A model generated the notes under the pieces. The model searched no databases and was not told the origin of the DNA. It worked only from the letters and a program-made list of their open reading frames with translations. A DNA stretch of 64,000 nt from Procambarus clarkii (Eukaryota; Arthropoda; Malacostraca; Decapoda; Cambaridae): contig NC_091198.1 of assembly GCF_040958095.1 (NCBI RefSeq), forward strand, positions 31,089,495-31,153,494. The letters are read 5' to 3'. The translations under genes and the position numbers were made by a program. Below are positions 51,539 to 63,454 of the stretch, one piece after another. Each line of letters opens with the position of its first letter. Within the stretch, counting starts at the first letter, position 1.

Positions 51539-54500
51539 ATGGTTATAATAGAGGAAGATGATGAACAAGAGACGAATGATCTTGGGATATTGGAAATGGA
51601 ACTTTGTATTATTAAAGAGAAGAATGTCGAAGGTAAAGAGAAGACTCACATAGTGTTCCAGATGCCAGCTAAAGTACCAGATTTATTATTAACGGGAGCG
51701 GATCCAAAGAATAATGTGTCTCATCAAGCAAGTACCTACAATATTCTCATGGCAGATGTGTCAGGATCCATGTTCATTTACTGGAATGGTGTAATGACAG
51801 GGTGGAACGAATATGTGGCACCTCATTTGGTAGGGAGAACGAATCTGTTCGTGTTTGGCAGTAAAGTTGAATTAAAACGATCAGAAACAGACCTAATATA
51901 TAGTGATTTTGCTAATGGTCGTACAGATTTGACTGGTGCCCTACAAACTATTGTACATGAAGTTTACCAATGTAAGGAGAGGTATATCAAAGTGTTTCTT
52001 ATTACTGACGGCCATCATAATACAACATTGATTGAGCTAAGTCATGTTATTGACAAAATGAATAAGGTTGAGAATAAGATTTGTGAGGTTTTTGTGTTAG
52101 GTGTGGGATGTGACTTTCCCGTTCAGTATAGTCTGGATATAAGGTCGCGTTTGCACAATGGTAGTACCAATATGCCTTCACTTTTCTGGGCGAAAACGTC
52201 AGATGAATTAGAGGAAGAGATGAAGAAAATTGGTGGATACATATCTGATGGAACTTCACCGATCCTGAAGTTGTCAGTGAAAGGTTTCTTACTGCCAGGG
52301 GGTATAGCCAAGAACAAATTCTACCTGAATGAGTGGGTATATTTTTCCTGTGAACAAGAACAAGTGAAACAACTTAGATTAATATATGGTAATAATGGAT
52401 GTCACATTTCACCCCAGTTTCGTCGTATATCATTATTTGAGTTGAATGAAGTATTTCGACAATGGAATTCTGTTATTATTCAAATTAATAATAAGAAAGA
52501 ACCAGTTCCTTCAGATGTATTACCTTTGATGGAAAGAATTTTGAAATCAATTAAAGCTAGTGAGGAACTCAGTAGTAGATCTATTCGAGATCGGTTAGAA
52601 CAAAAAGAATTTTAAAAATATGAATTAGAGTTAAGATCCTTGCTTAATAAAATAAGAGTAATATTAACCACTGAAAAATTCCAAAATGAAATAGATCTGG
52701 CTGCAAATATTCTGAGTACAACAGTAAGAGGTGGAAAATATGAAACTAAATGTCTTCAGATGAAAGGTCATTCAGATGAAGATTATAGAAATGATTGTAA
52801 AATGTTCATGGAGATTTATGAAGAACAAAAAAAGTTGATAATGCACATTAAAAATGATACAGATGATTATTGTCAAGTAACAATGACCTCCACTATATCT
52901 GACTTGCAAGATCGAGATTTCCCCACGATGCTGAATAGTAATAATAAATATGAGTTTTTAAAACTGTTTACGATCTCTGACATTCCCGTGTATGCTCATA
53001 GTGACTCTGTAACAATCAATCCATGGTCATATAGTGTTAGAAGTATACTGAAATGGCCATATACTATCATAAGCCAGGTTGCCATAGAAAAGAGCAAAGA
53101 AGTGGAGTTGGTATCTGATAATAACTTTAATGCCATAATCCCGATCTTTTCTCAAGATGCTTCAAAAATTATGGCCCCATTAATGGGTACAAGACTCTAT
53201 GCGATGTGTGCGACTTATGCAATCACAACAAAATCCACACATTATTGATTTTGACATTCACATGGCAGCTTTAGGAGTGACCTGGATGAGGATTCTGTTT
53301 GAAAACCCAACTCAGCCTAGGCCCGAGTTTGTGCGATTGCGTATTGCACAAATAGAAGCAACGGCAACATCGGGGTATCTCCACCGACCAAGTTTTAAGA
53401 AATATTGGCAAGTGCTTATTAATGACATGGCCCAAGCACTCATGACAGAGAGTTTTGAAAGAAATTTGGGGGAAAAACCCATAAAATGTGAGTCACTAAT
53501 TAAACCTATGTTTATACTTTACTTACATCAACGAAGTGATGAGACTCCTCTAGAGGACAAAGTTGTTATCAAAGTTGTGAGGATGATTCTCTTAGAATAC
53601 ATTGGTCGTTGCCTTTCTAAATATAAGAAACAGGAAAAGAATTCCACACCCTTCACTGATTTCTTTGCCAAAACACTTGTTGATGAAAAGCTTAAAGAAG
53701 AATGGGTGAAGAACTACATTGGGACCTCAGAAAACCTGACCCTTAAGGATTTTTATACCTTAGAAGAGGTTGAGAAGACAGCCAGAAAACATTTTAGAGA
53801 CGAGGACATGCAAAATATTAAGGAAAACTTAATTGAACAGATCCCCATAGCTGTGGATATGAAGAAGGTAGAGAAGCTACGGGATGTTTTTCTGGCTGGA
53901 GATATATCTTGGTTTTCATTGCGAATTTTTGCTAAAGAAGTTGGTCTAAAGGAAGAGGTTATTGACAATATGTTTAATGAACACAACGTGTTTATTTATA
54001 CTGCACATGCCCTACAGTATAGAGACTCTCGTGAACGGCTAACTTAAAATGTTAGTAATAACGTCCAAGCTTTAGTGACTCAGCGGGTTCACCAGGAGAA
54101 TTGTCTCAATATTTACAAGGAGTTTGAAAATATAATTGTTCAACATAAAAAGGATTTGTGGTTGCAGGAATATTTATCAACGCATAGAGAAATTGTGCTC
54201 CCCATGACAAGGCCACAAATCCTAATAGAGGCTTCTGGATGAGGAGTTCAGGTAACAAATGATACTTTTGAAGAAGTGTATAAGAAATACCGACCAGATG
54301 TAGGGCTGTTGGGTAATGCTTGTCAATGTCGAGATTGTCCTTTTTACCTGATACCCAGTAAGAGGTATAATCAACACTTACATGTAGCACGTCATTATTC
54401 TTCAAATTATCCTCATTATTTGCACAAGGCAGCCTATTTTTGCAGGCATGAAGACATACCAGCTGCTATCTTGTACCAAGAGTCTATTAGTAAGTCTCGA

Positions 54501-54569
54501 TTAGATAATGCTTTCATTGAGGACCTTACATTTTTACAAAATATATATCGAGAAATGGCCCCTCACTGA
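51539..54569 (+). pseudogene. von Willebrand A-domain protein, decayed
   Basis: From the ATG at 51539 one ~1010-codon protein can be followed through four open segments. It is interrupted by a TAA at 52613-52615, a frameshift near 53228, a TAA at 54045-54047 and a TGA near 54239. The A domain has the metal-binding MIDAS set: DVSGS, a Thr in NGRTDLTGAL and ITDG (D113, S115, S117, T169, D197 counted from 51419). The C-terminal part has a CQCRDCPFYL zinc-like motif and an H-x3-H. Codon use is less AT-biased than in the viral genes on either side. I do not recognise the rest; the domain order is not that of a familiar integrin or collagen. Confidence 0.7.
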
Positions 54570-55065
54570 TGATTAATTATTTAATAATTCATCCAGGGCC
54601 ACCCGACGTGGATGGGCCAACTCAATTGTTATTATTGCTGTGGCCACCCAAGTGCCACATGCTGTGACCACCCCTGTTGATTTTCCCCTACCTAAGCTTT
54701 ATTAATTAAACTTGGCTCGTGCCATATTTAAGGTTAGTAGTAGTATCTATCATTCATGCCCTATTGTACTCACTACACAATTTTATGATATTAAATTGGG
54801 TGGTACTGTTTTTTTTTTATATAATATAATTATTGTATTTATGTATGTAGTTGGAAAAATATATTTATTGGAATGGTTGATTTCCTTCATTTTCCCAGAG
54901 CCTCTTCACATAAACTTTATAGCATATTAACAAAAACAAGGTTAAATCTGTCACACACACACACACACACACACACAAACAAACAAACATTAAGGCATTC
55001 AAATAAACAATGTTTATTTATTATAAACACTTTAATAATAGTGGAAAAGGCAATCGCACTTCCCT
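54570..55065. other. 3' flank of the VWA gene
   Basis: Contains a (CA)n run near 54953-54976 and no supported gene. Confidence 0.4.
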
Positions 55066-55325
55066 CTCCCCCTTATATATTCTATTTTCTATTTCACTCT
55101 CTTGTTGGTTGGTGGAAACTTCTGGTAGATAACAACATTCTTCTGTGTTAACATCTTACGCTCGTTCTTGAGGTAAAACAACTCTTTCTTTTTCTTTCCC
55201 CCTTATATATTCTATTTTCTAGTTCACTCTCTTGTTGGTTGGTGGAAACTTCTGGTAGATAACAACATTCTTCTGTGTTAACATCTTATTCTCGTTCTTG
55301 AGGTAAAACAACTCTTTCTTTTTCT
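55066..55325. repeat. direct tandem duplication, period 130 bp
   Basis: The stretch starting 'CCTTATATATTCTATTTTCT' occurs at 55071 and 55201 with one or two differences per copy. It duplicates the 3' half of the small gene on the minus strand. Confidence 0.88.
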
Positions 55326-55404
55326 TCTTCAAGAGTGATTCCCTTTTTTTCAAGGTTTTATTCAACTCAGCTTGTCTCTGCCTAGGGTTAATCTGGGAAA
55401 GCAT
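55219..55404 (-). CDS. small basic coiled-coil protein, 61 aa
   Basis: Starts MLSQINPRQRQ and is a single charged helix (LNKTLKKRESLLKKKKKEL) ending KFPPTNKRVN. It lies downstream of a clear promoter (55510-55424). The duplicated 130-bp segment carries the last ~40 codons again, so a duplicate tail lies beyond the stop. Function is unknown. Confidence 0.5.
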   Translation of the reverse strand: MLSQINPRQRQAELNKTLKKRESLLKKKKKELFYLKNENKMLTQKNVVIYQKFPPTNKRVN

Positions 55405-55423
55405 CTTCGTACAACTTTTTCTT

Positions 55424-55510
55424 GGAAGGGCAGCAAAGCGTGTGTGGTGGGCTGGCTGGATGGCCGTCCATTAGTGAATGTAGTGAGAGTGGCCACGAAT
55501 ATTTATATAT
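55424..55510 (-). promoter_or_regulatory. core promoter of the 61-aa gene
   Basis: Minus-strand TATATAAAT (55509-55501), an ACTCTCAC initiator-like site ~30 bases on, and the leader block CACACGCTTTGCTGCCCTTCC (55444-55424). This is the same design as at 20400-20304. Confidence 0.55.
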
Positions 55511-55519
55511 GTGGCTCAG

Positions 55520-56125
55520 CTAACAGAGTGCTTCCGGCAACCAGCTATTAGTCAGAACAGGGACTTTTATGTGGTACTTATTACGTCCCATACAGCCCTG
55601 CCCTTTCGATAACCTACACTGAATAATAATTACCAAGGCAAAATTTAAAAAAATAAAAACATGCACACTTTTATTTAGTTAAAATTACAGTGGAATTAAT
55701 ATGGAATGAAACATGTCAACCCTTTGTGACCATTGAAAAAAAATCCTTTTTCTTGCATCTTTCGTATTGTTAAGCTAAACAATGTCCCAGGTTCTTTCCT
55801 AACTCATGCATTTGAAAATAATTTAGAGTTTTATTGTCTTCTTAGCATTAGAGGATTTAGAACACCATTTTATTAAAAAAAAAAAATGCTTTAGATGCCA
55901 TCCAATGAATTTCCTGTTCTACCCCCCTAAATATTAACTTGAGTTTTTTTTTTTTTTTAAGTTGAAATCAAGCTGTTTGGAAATACAAAAAAAATATCTC
56001 TCTCTCTTTTCTTTATTAAGTATATTATACAATATATATTTTGTAATTTTGGGAAGCTATAATATAACAAAATCAAGTTAACAGATTCTCTATCACAAAA
56101 CCTGAGAAATGTTTCAGGATTGTTG
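55520..56125. other. intergenic with A/T tracts
   Basis: No gene supported; A and T runs at about 55875 and 55945. Confidence 0.4.
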
Positions 56126-57193
56126 TTATGGTAGTTTACGTATATTATGTGTTTCTTCATACCCTAAAAAGATCAGAATATTTGCTATGATATATGAATC
56201 TTGATGATTCACCCTTGTTTGCTTCATTATGTGTTTGTTAAAATTCCTAACCTCCCATTGAATCCAGTTATATTTATTTTTAACAAGAGAGTTTAGAATT
56301 GTTACGCCTACATCCATTATATTTATGTTTCTCCTACATTGCCAATGTATTTTCTCGGGCCAAACCATACTGAGCAACAGCGCTTGCAGTTTGTATTCGA
56401 CTTCAAGTTCAGCCATATATTGGCACATTCGTTCCTTATCCCTATGATTACTATTAATGTAGTCTTTATATTCTGTCGTATATAGCTCTTGACTAGCCGA
56501 TATGAACATAAGAGTAAGGCGGTTTATTTCATTCAACAGACAAGCACAAGTTGAACTACTCTCACCTTCTAAATTTAAATTACACTGTAGATCATTATTG
56601 CTTTTTTTGTTTGTGGTATAGAAGGTAATACTCTTTGTGGAATCCTGGTATCCATTAATCAAATTTTGGGCGAGTAAATGACAAAGATTTGTAATACTAT
56701 GTAAAACTGGTGGAAATGTATAAATATTACCCCGACGGTATAATACATTTCGAGATTCATTAAAAGATTTATTTATTGTTATTTTGTCTCCAAATGTGTG
56801 GATGTTCTTATTTTGGATATCGAAGACTGCCAGATTTTGTAAAACAGGTAATTGGAATAAGATTTGATTATTTCCATAGACCCAGACATATTTTATGTCA
56901 TATTCGGACACCAGAGTTTCTAGACATTCGCTTAAGTTATTTAATTCTTCTTGAGTTTGGTTTAATTCTTCATCTGTCATTTCATCTTTGTTCGTTTTTG
57001 TATTTATATCTAGATACCTATCAATGCATTTGAAGGGAAAATGAAAGACCGATTTATCTACATAACAATAACCATTAGCCATATTTACTACTGAAGCAGA
57101 GGCTTCGTATAGGATATGTCGTTTATGGACATATCCATTCGATTCAGAAAAAGTTTGTATATAATTAAAAGCTAATAAAAAGCAATTTTCCAT
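56126..57193 (-). CDS. virus-like paralogue 2, intact
   Basis: 355 codons from MENCFLLAFNYI, the same start as the gene at 49036. The two proteins share most landmarks (NGYCYVDKSVFHFP, YVWVYGNNQILFQLP, HSITNLCHLL, TCACLLNEINRL, 'VNHQDSYI') at moderate identity, so the duplication is old. Cys clusters suggest a metal site. The intact start here is the evidence that 49036 is the true start of the other copy. It lies head-on to its paralogue, 6 kb apart, with the decayed VWA gene between. Function unknown. Confidence 0.65.
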   Translation of the reverse strand: MENCFLLAFNYIQTFSESNGYVHKRHILYEASASVVNMANGYCYVDKSVFHFPFKCIDRYLDINTKTNKDEMTDEELNQTQEELNNLSECLETLVSEYDIKYVWVYGNNQILFQLPVLQNLAVFDIQNKNIHTFGDKITINKSFNESRNVLYRRGNIYTFPPVLHSITNLCHLLAQNLINGYQDSTKSITFYTTNKKSNNDLQCNLNLEGESSSTCACLLNEINRLTLMFISASQELYTTEYKDYINSNHRDKERMCQYMAELEVEYKLQALLLSMVWPEKIHWQCRRNINIMDVGVTILNSLVKNKYNWIQWEVRNFNKHIMKQTRVNHQDSYIIANILIFLGYEETHNIRKLP

Positions 57194-57229
57194 TATTATT
57201 AAACTTCTATTTTTTTAAAGAAACAAATG

Positions 57230-57547
<318 letters not shown>

Positions 57548-58657
57548 GAAAAAAAGAAAAAAGTAGCAATAGGGTTAATACGAATTTTAGTTGCTATAAT
57601 CCTAATTGTAGTTGTTATAATAATTATTCATTTACACGGAAAACGTATCAATGTCAGTAAGGCTATCAGACATGATCCAGAAACATACCATTCCGTCAAC
57701 AGTCAAACAACAAAATTCTCTGAACTTACCCATGAAACAACATTACAATCCACCATCAGTCCAAAAACAACAAAATTCTCTGAAACATTACAAACCACCA
57801 TCAGTCCAACAACAACAACAACAACAACAAAGTCCTCTGAAGTACTTGAAGAAACAACATTACCATCCACCATCAGTTCAACAACAACAACAACAACAAC
57901 AGAGTCCTCTGAAGAATCTAATATAATCATCTCAAAGTTGGAATCATTATTCTCCCCGTTTATCAGAGATATAAATACCTATAAAGGTCTCGTAATTATT
58001 CCTAAGCCACCAATTTCGTATAATCCTAAGAATAGAATCGAAAGTGAGAATACAATCATTAAGCCTTTTAATAGCTTCCTTTTAAATTACAATAAAATCC
58101 ACAGATATTTATATAATAATATTGTCTCATATAACGCAAATTATGTATGGCAAAATTCTAGTTACGACAAGGGATATTATACCAACAATCCAATTTTTTT
58201 AATATTTCCTTGGAATATTAATGATTTGAAACCTAATGTTTATACAGATCAAAGTGAAATACAAGATGTTACATTACAGAACCATATAAATGCAGTACGG
58301 GCCAAATCACATAATAAAAGAAAAAAAATCGACATGGACAAATTGTGGATATCATGTACGCATGCGGCAAGTCAAGATATATTTATTCAGGGATTCTCTA
58401 AGTATGATTTTCCAATTAAAGAAAATTCATTACCACCATTTGTGGTAATGAAACTTGAACTTCAAGATGGTTATAATGAGGTGGAATGTAAAATGGTGGC
58501 TAAGAACATTAATTCCTCAGAAACCTTTGCTAGCATTAAATTTAATATCAATGTGGAAGTCTCGGAAGAAGAACAAGAAACAGGAGGAAGAGCAGGAGGA
58601 CTCCCTGATATGGTTCCCGATTATGAGTCCAGAAACGTAATATTCGAGAGAATGTAA
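57548..58657 (+). CDS. type II membrane protein with Thr-rich stalk, virus-like
   Basis: The frame is open from 57548 to the TAA at 58655-58657 (369 codons) but has no ATG near its start, directly after A7 and A6 runs that may hide a shift. Residues ~8-28 form a hydrophobic anchor (ILVAIILIVVVIIIIHL). A Thr/Ser-rich region with (ACA)n-coded Thr runs (about 55-125) resembles an O-glycosylated stalk, and a ~240-residue folded domain follows. This looks like an envelope protein. A Gln-rich reading in another frame of the ACA repeats (57651-57926) is a shadow. Confidence 0.55.
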   Translation, partial: EKKKKVAIGLIRILVAIILIVVVIIIIHLHGKRINVSKAIRHDPETYHSVNSQTTKFSELTHETTLQSTISPKTTKFSETLQTTISPTTTTTTTKSSEVLEETTLPSTISSTTTTTTTESSEESNIIISKLESLFSPFIRDINTYKGLVIIPKPPISYNPKNRIESENTIIKPFNSFLLNYNKIHRYLYNNIVSYNANYVWQNSSYDKGYYTNNPIFLIFPWNINDLKPNVYTDQSEIQDVTLQNHINAVRAKSHNKRKKIDMDKLWISCTHAASQDIFIQGFSKYDFPIKENSLPPFVVMKLELQDGYNEVECKMVAKNINSSETFASIKFNINVEVSEEEQETGGRAGGLPDMVPDYESRNVIFERM

Positions 58658-58874
58658 AATTATGGTATCGTGTATTCAATGTTGAAAATCATTGAACAGA
58701 CTTCGGTATTGAATATACTATCCAAGAAATAATTATTTTGAATGCTGAAAAATCAACATTGAATGTCCTATTCAATTTAATGTGCATTGGTTGATGGACT
58801 GTTTCATTTCATTTCAATAAGATAAAATTAACATTGGACTTCAAAATAGGTATTTTTTTCTCACCCCATAAAAA

Positions 58875-60743
58875 ATGAGTGAAATTGTTAAAACAATCTT
58901 GAGTATGGTACATTTCCCTGAGGATGGGACCTCAGGTTTAAGAGAACGTATAAATATAAAAACTTATTTAAACAATGTTTCTGCTAAAGATGATGATGAA
59001 ACAAGAACAATCATATTACTAAATAAATTGTTTCATTTATTTGATCTGTCTGATCGATACATAAAATTAATAACTAAAACATATCCTCTTATTAAAAGTC
59101 AATATCAACAAAAGGAAACCATAGCTTTATTAAATAAACAATATGATGAGTGTAATATGGAAAAATTTTTCCCAAAGACTGCGATAGCAGAAAAAGAACG
59201 CGAAATAATCGACTTAAATAAAAAAGTTGACAAGTTTACAACTGAAATAGAAAAACAAAAAAATATAATAAACAAAATAGAAATTGAAAACAATAAATAT
59301 GAAGAAGAATTGAAAACCCAAGTATTGTATTTAGGTCAATTAAAAGAATGTGAAGATAAAATAGAGGAAAAAGACAAACAAATAAAAGAATTAGATAATA
59401 GAAATATAGAAAAAGACAAACAACTAACAGAAAAAGACAAACAAATAACAGAATTAGGTAATCAAATTGAACAGTTAAATATTCTAACTAATTCAAATAA
59501 TACTGAAATAAAATCTAAAAATGTTGAACTCAATAAAAAACTACAACTATGTACCACACAATTATCTGAACAAACACAAAAAATAAATAGAATAAATGAA
59601 GAATTAACTCAAAGTTATAGACATATTGCTGAGTTAAAGAGTTCTTTAAACGATTGCGAAAGTGATAAAAAAATAAAGATTGATATAACTGAAACTTGTA
59701 AACGAGAAATAAATGAAAAACAAATAGAATTTTTGAATCTAAAGCGGCTTAATGAAAAACATCAACTAGAAGAAACTTACAAAAATGAACTTGAGAAATG
59801 TAACTATGAAAAACATGAACTAGAAAAAACCTATATGAAACAACTTGAGGAACAAAAACAAGCCCATCAACGGCAATATGAGGAGGAGTTATTATCACTG
59901 CAAACAAAAGAACTTAAGAAAGATCAACAAGAAGAAGAAACTTATAAACAACTTCAGGACCAAATGCTAAATAAATATAATAAATTATTGGATAATATAA
60001 ACATAACAAATATTTTTAATAATACATTATTTAATAATTTTTTAGAAAAATCTATATTATTAAATGATGATATAACTAAATGTTTTTCAAATATATTGTT
60101 TATAAATAATAATTATTCAAGTGAAACAAATAAACTAATTAAAGAAATAATAATAAAGATTATTGATCATTTTAATACAGAACACAATAATTATATTCAG
60201 CAAGAACACACAAATAGAATTGCTAAGTTAAATGAAATTATTAACAGTAGTAATTATAATGATGATCTATAACAGGAAAATATAGCAAATATATTATTTA
60301 CTAATGAGGAAGAAAGAGGGTTATTTAATCATATACTAAATAGTTTCAAAACTAATATTACTGATGAAATAGTAAAAAAACACAAAAAAGAATTAATGCC
60401 TTATGTTGATTTAAATGGTGTTTTAAACCGTCAGTTACAAGAACCAAATTATTTGGCTAAAATGTTAGTAGATCAACTTGCATCTATGGATTTAGTTAAA
60501 GAAAATATAATAGAACAACTTGCGGATCTATACAAATATACAAAAGAAACAAATTATGAAGTTATAAAGGTATATACTTTTATTACAATTATATATACAA
60601 TTTATCAGAATGAAATTAAAAAAGGTTTCAGCGTACGAAATGTAAAACACTTTTATGTAATTATCTTGCAAGTGATTCGCAAGTCATATGGTGATACTAC
60701 TGGAATATTAGCCATTCAACAAATGCAGGAATCAGAAAATTAG
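58875..60743 (+). pseudogene. long coiled-coil protein, one nonsense codon
   Basis: 465 codons from MSEIVKTILSM end at a TAA (60270-60272); the same frame then continues 157 codons to 60743. The middle is a continuous coiled coil (about residues 100-370) with a repeated 'EKDKQI.EL' heptad phrase; the N- and C-terminal parts appear globular. Such proteins serve as scaffolds, for example in tegument-like layers; that role is not shown here. One substitution accounts for the break. Confidence 0.65.
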
Positions 60744-60767
60744 ATATTAAAACCAAAAAATAAAGAA

Positions 60768-61982
60768 ATGAATTCTAAAATGTTAGTGATGACTTCTGAA
60801 TTAAAAGAATCGAAAATACATTTGTCGATGATTAATACAATTGACGTTTCTTCAGACTATGATGAAACTTTAGTAGAAAAGTTCTCCTCTATTATCAGAA
60901 CTATTATTAATGAACTCGATGCTTACCTAGCAGAGAAGTGCCGAAAAAAGTATTTGTTATTAGCATTCGATCAGATTAAAGTAAAACAAATATTTTGTAG
61001 GAATAGTGTTGCCCAAAATAAAATGAAACAATTATTCTATTCTCTTTCGAATCATATTTCTAAATTTATATTCTGCGCCCAGTTCTATAAAAATCTTGTT
61101 ACTGTAATAAACGATAAAATTCTTATGCCTTCTATTCAATTAAACCTACATTTTTCACAAAACCTATATGACATCAGTACTATGAAAACAGGTTTATTAA
61201 ACTCCCAAAATATAAAGAAAGCTATTAAAACCCCCTCTGTTTTTCCAATTATATATAATATTAAGGGCTTAACACTGATTGGAGAAAAAATTAACATTAA
61301 CGACGATGAAATTTACAAAAACCAAATAGTGTCTATTGATAACAAAGATAACAATTTAAAATTACTTACATTATTGAACAGTGATGATATTGAACAATAA
61401 AAGAAATGGTTTATTGAAACACAAATAATAAAGAAGTATTTAAATGTAATCGGCGATGAAATCATTTTAAAAACAATTTCCTCTCAGAAAGTTTCATCAC
61501 AGGAAACAACAAAAACATCAAAAACATATAAAACAACAGATTCGGGGACAAAACAAAAAGATGCCAAACAACGATCAAAATTAAATACCCAAGACAGACG
61601 AAAAAATGAAATATTGACTCTGAAAAAGAATCAAAGAGGAAAACAGTTCATGAATAGGAGAGGAACAGATAGAAAGCAATTGGAAGAGGAAGTTGATATT
61701 AATCCAATAAATGACACCAGATCATCAGTAGAAGGTAAAGAAGGAGGATATTAAACCAATAAATGACACTAGTTCAATAGTGCTAGAAGAAAGGAAGGAT
61801 GAAAAGGAAATAGAAGAGGATGTAATAATGCTAGACGAAAAGAAGGATGATAAAAAGGATTTTTTTTTTTTGGGGGGGGGGTGAATAATAAAAAAATTAA
61901 AAAAAAAAAGAATAGCAGGTCAGGGAGTAGGCAAATTAACTCATCTCCAAAAAAAGACGGAGAGAGCATAGAAAGATTTTAA
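60768..61982 (+). pseudogene. virus-like gene with stop, frameshift and homopolymer damage
   Basis: 210 codons run to a TAA at 61398-61400. The same frame continues with Lys/Gln/Thr-rich basic sequence to 61754. A shift near 61740 and a T12-G11 stretch at about 61861-61882 follow, and a Lys/Ser-rich end closes at the TAA at 61980-61982. The phrase DINPINDTRSS is repeated once as DIKPINDTSS. The N-terminal part appears folded and the C-terminal part unstructured and basic, as in DNA-binding virion proteins (inference). Confidence 0.55.
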
Positions 61983-62162
61983 GAAAACATTCAGCCTTTG
62001 ATTATATACTACTTATCCATTAAATTATGTGTTTATGATGTAACAAAATAATCAGCATTAGAATTTCGTAATCGGCCTATATTAGTAAAAATATAGAAAA
62101 TATTAATTAAAATAACTTGTATTGATTCAGCAACCTATGGTGGAGGGAGGGGGATGGGATGG
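61983..62162. other. right edge of the virus-like block
   Basis: No gene. Virus-like coding ends at 61982 and the A-type promoter begins at 62163. Confidence 0.4.
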
Positions 62163-62260
62163 TGGTATAAAAGGAGAATTTCTGCCTATTTAAGAGTCAC
62201 AACCCCTTGCTCTCTCTCCAGCTCCAGTGTCAGGTGTCAAGTAAGGTTCAATACAGTCTA
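62163..62260 (+). promoter_or_regulatory. A-type promoter and first exon remnant
   Basis: A TATAAAAGG box, a GAGTCACAA initiator region ~30 bases on and a TCAAGTAAGG splice donor near 62240. Farther on, CTCTTTCAG with GTAAATTGACATTT at 62598-62622 matches the leader just before the ATG of gene A copy 5 (about 34290-34315). The gene A body itself is absent. Confidence 0.5.
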
Positions 62261-62775
62261 CTGAAATTAAGCAGTTTATCATTCAGTAGGGTAGTGGCGG
62301 GCGTCATTCCAGTATAACTGTTGATCCATATGCAGTCATCTAGTCCAGCAAGAATTACATAACAACAAGCTTCAATAATCAATTCCTTACCAGTTCAGTT
62401 TATGAATCAAATCATAAAAACCACACACCCTATTTCTTATTGTTATAGTACCTACATTAACTACTTATGTACGCAATGATCAGGTACAGCCAGCTATCTC
62501 ACCTGAAGGAACAAGTCAGAATATACCACTTCCTAAGCCATTTGGAAACATATAAAGAGAGCATAGTGTAAAATGATTGACTTGTAATTATTTGTCTCTT
62601 TCAGGTAAATTGACATTTAGAGATTGATTTTTTATTCATTATACTACAGTAAAACACAATTATAATAGTAATTTTAATTTATTGTTATTCGTTCTTTCCT
62701 CCCTTAATCCTCCTCCACCCCTTGTTTCCGAACTGATGAAGGGTTTCGGAGACAGGGCAGGTGTTAGTTGGTCTA
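62261..62775. other. presumed intron and truncated gene A leader
   Basis: Apart from the leader match at 62607-62640, nothing is supported here. Confidence 0.4.
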
Positions 62776-62884
62776 GATACTCTGGCGGCTGCGGGAGATA
62801 ACTACGAAGCAAAAGAACAAGCTGAAAGAGGCCAAGCTGCATCTGTTGAGGCTTACCACCCACCTTATTCACTTACTTGAGCAT

Positions 62885-63454
62885 ATGTCTTGTTTGGTTA
62901 AATCAACGGTAAAAGCAAGGTCATCTTCTTCATCTTCTTCCTCATTATCGTCGTCCTCAGACTCATTCGAAAGTGACCGGTTCATTGACAAACTGAAGGG
63001 CTTGGTACTAAATAAGGCCATAAAGAGAAAGAAGAAGAAAGAAAAGGCACTAAGGAAGCTTGATTCCAGCAAAATCAAATGGCCATGGTCTTCAGATGGA
63101 GATGATGACACCAAGTCAGGGGAGGAATGGGAGAAGCAGGAGAATGTGGAGGAACGTGTCTTCGGTCAGGAGACAACAACAGGCACAGGTATGTTTTTGT
63201 AAATAACTTTACTTATAAGTGAAAATTATGACGTTTTAGGTCTGACCTAGTTAGTCTAGGATGGACTGAAATTAGTCCTTTTAATTTCAGTTGTACGTTA
63301 TTTTTTTTTTTCGTGATTAAAAGTTTTTTAAATTTAGTGAATTCCTATGCTCTGTTAAAATTTATTCGGTAGAGAATATAATAATGTCTTTCTTATTTGC
63401 TACTACACAGCTCCGCAACTTCCCAAAAAGAGATGTCGAAGTGACAGACACTAA
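62885..63454 (+). CDS. candidate two-exon nuclear protein
   Basis: Exon 1 is open from about 62776 with a leucine-rich helix; the first ATG is at 62885. A Ser run, an acidic patch and a KRKKKKEKALRK basic stretch follow. At 63188 the sequence CACAG|GTATGT is a good donor; at 63410 the sequence CTACACAG is a good acceptor. Splicing across 63189-63410 (phase 1) keeps the frame and ends QLPKKRCRSDRH at the TAA 63452-63454, with a PKKRCR nuclear-signal-like motif. An upstream exon may supply the true start. No family recognised. Confidence 0.45.

Noticed and set aside
57651..57926. Gln-rich ORF
   Set aside because: It reads the ACA repeats in the wrong frame; the Thr-rich frame continues into a long folded domain.
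61769..61969. Phe/Leu-rich minus-strand ORF
   Set aside because: It is the antisense of a Lys-rich decayed gene and homopolymers.
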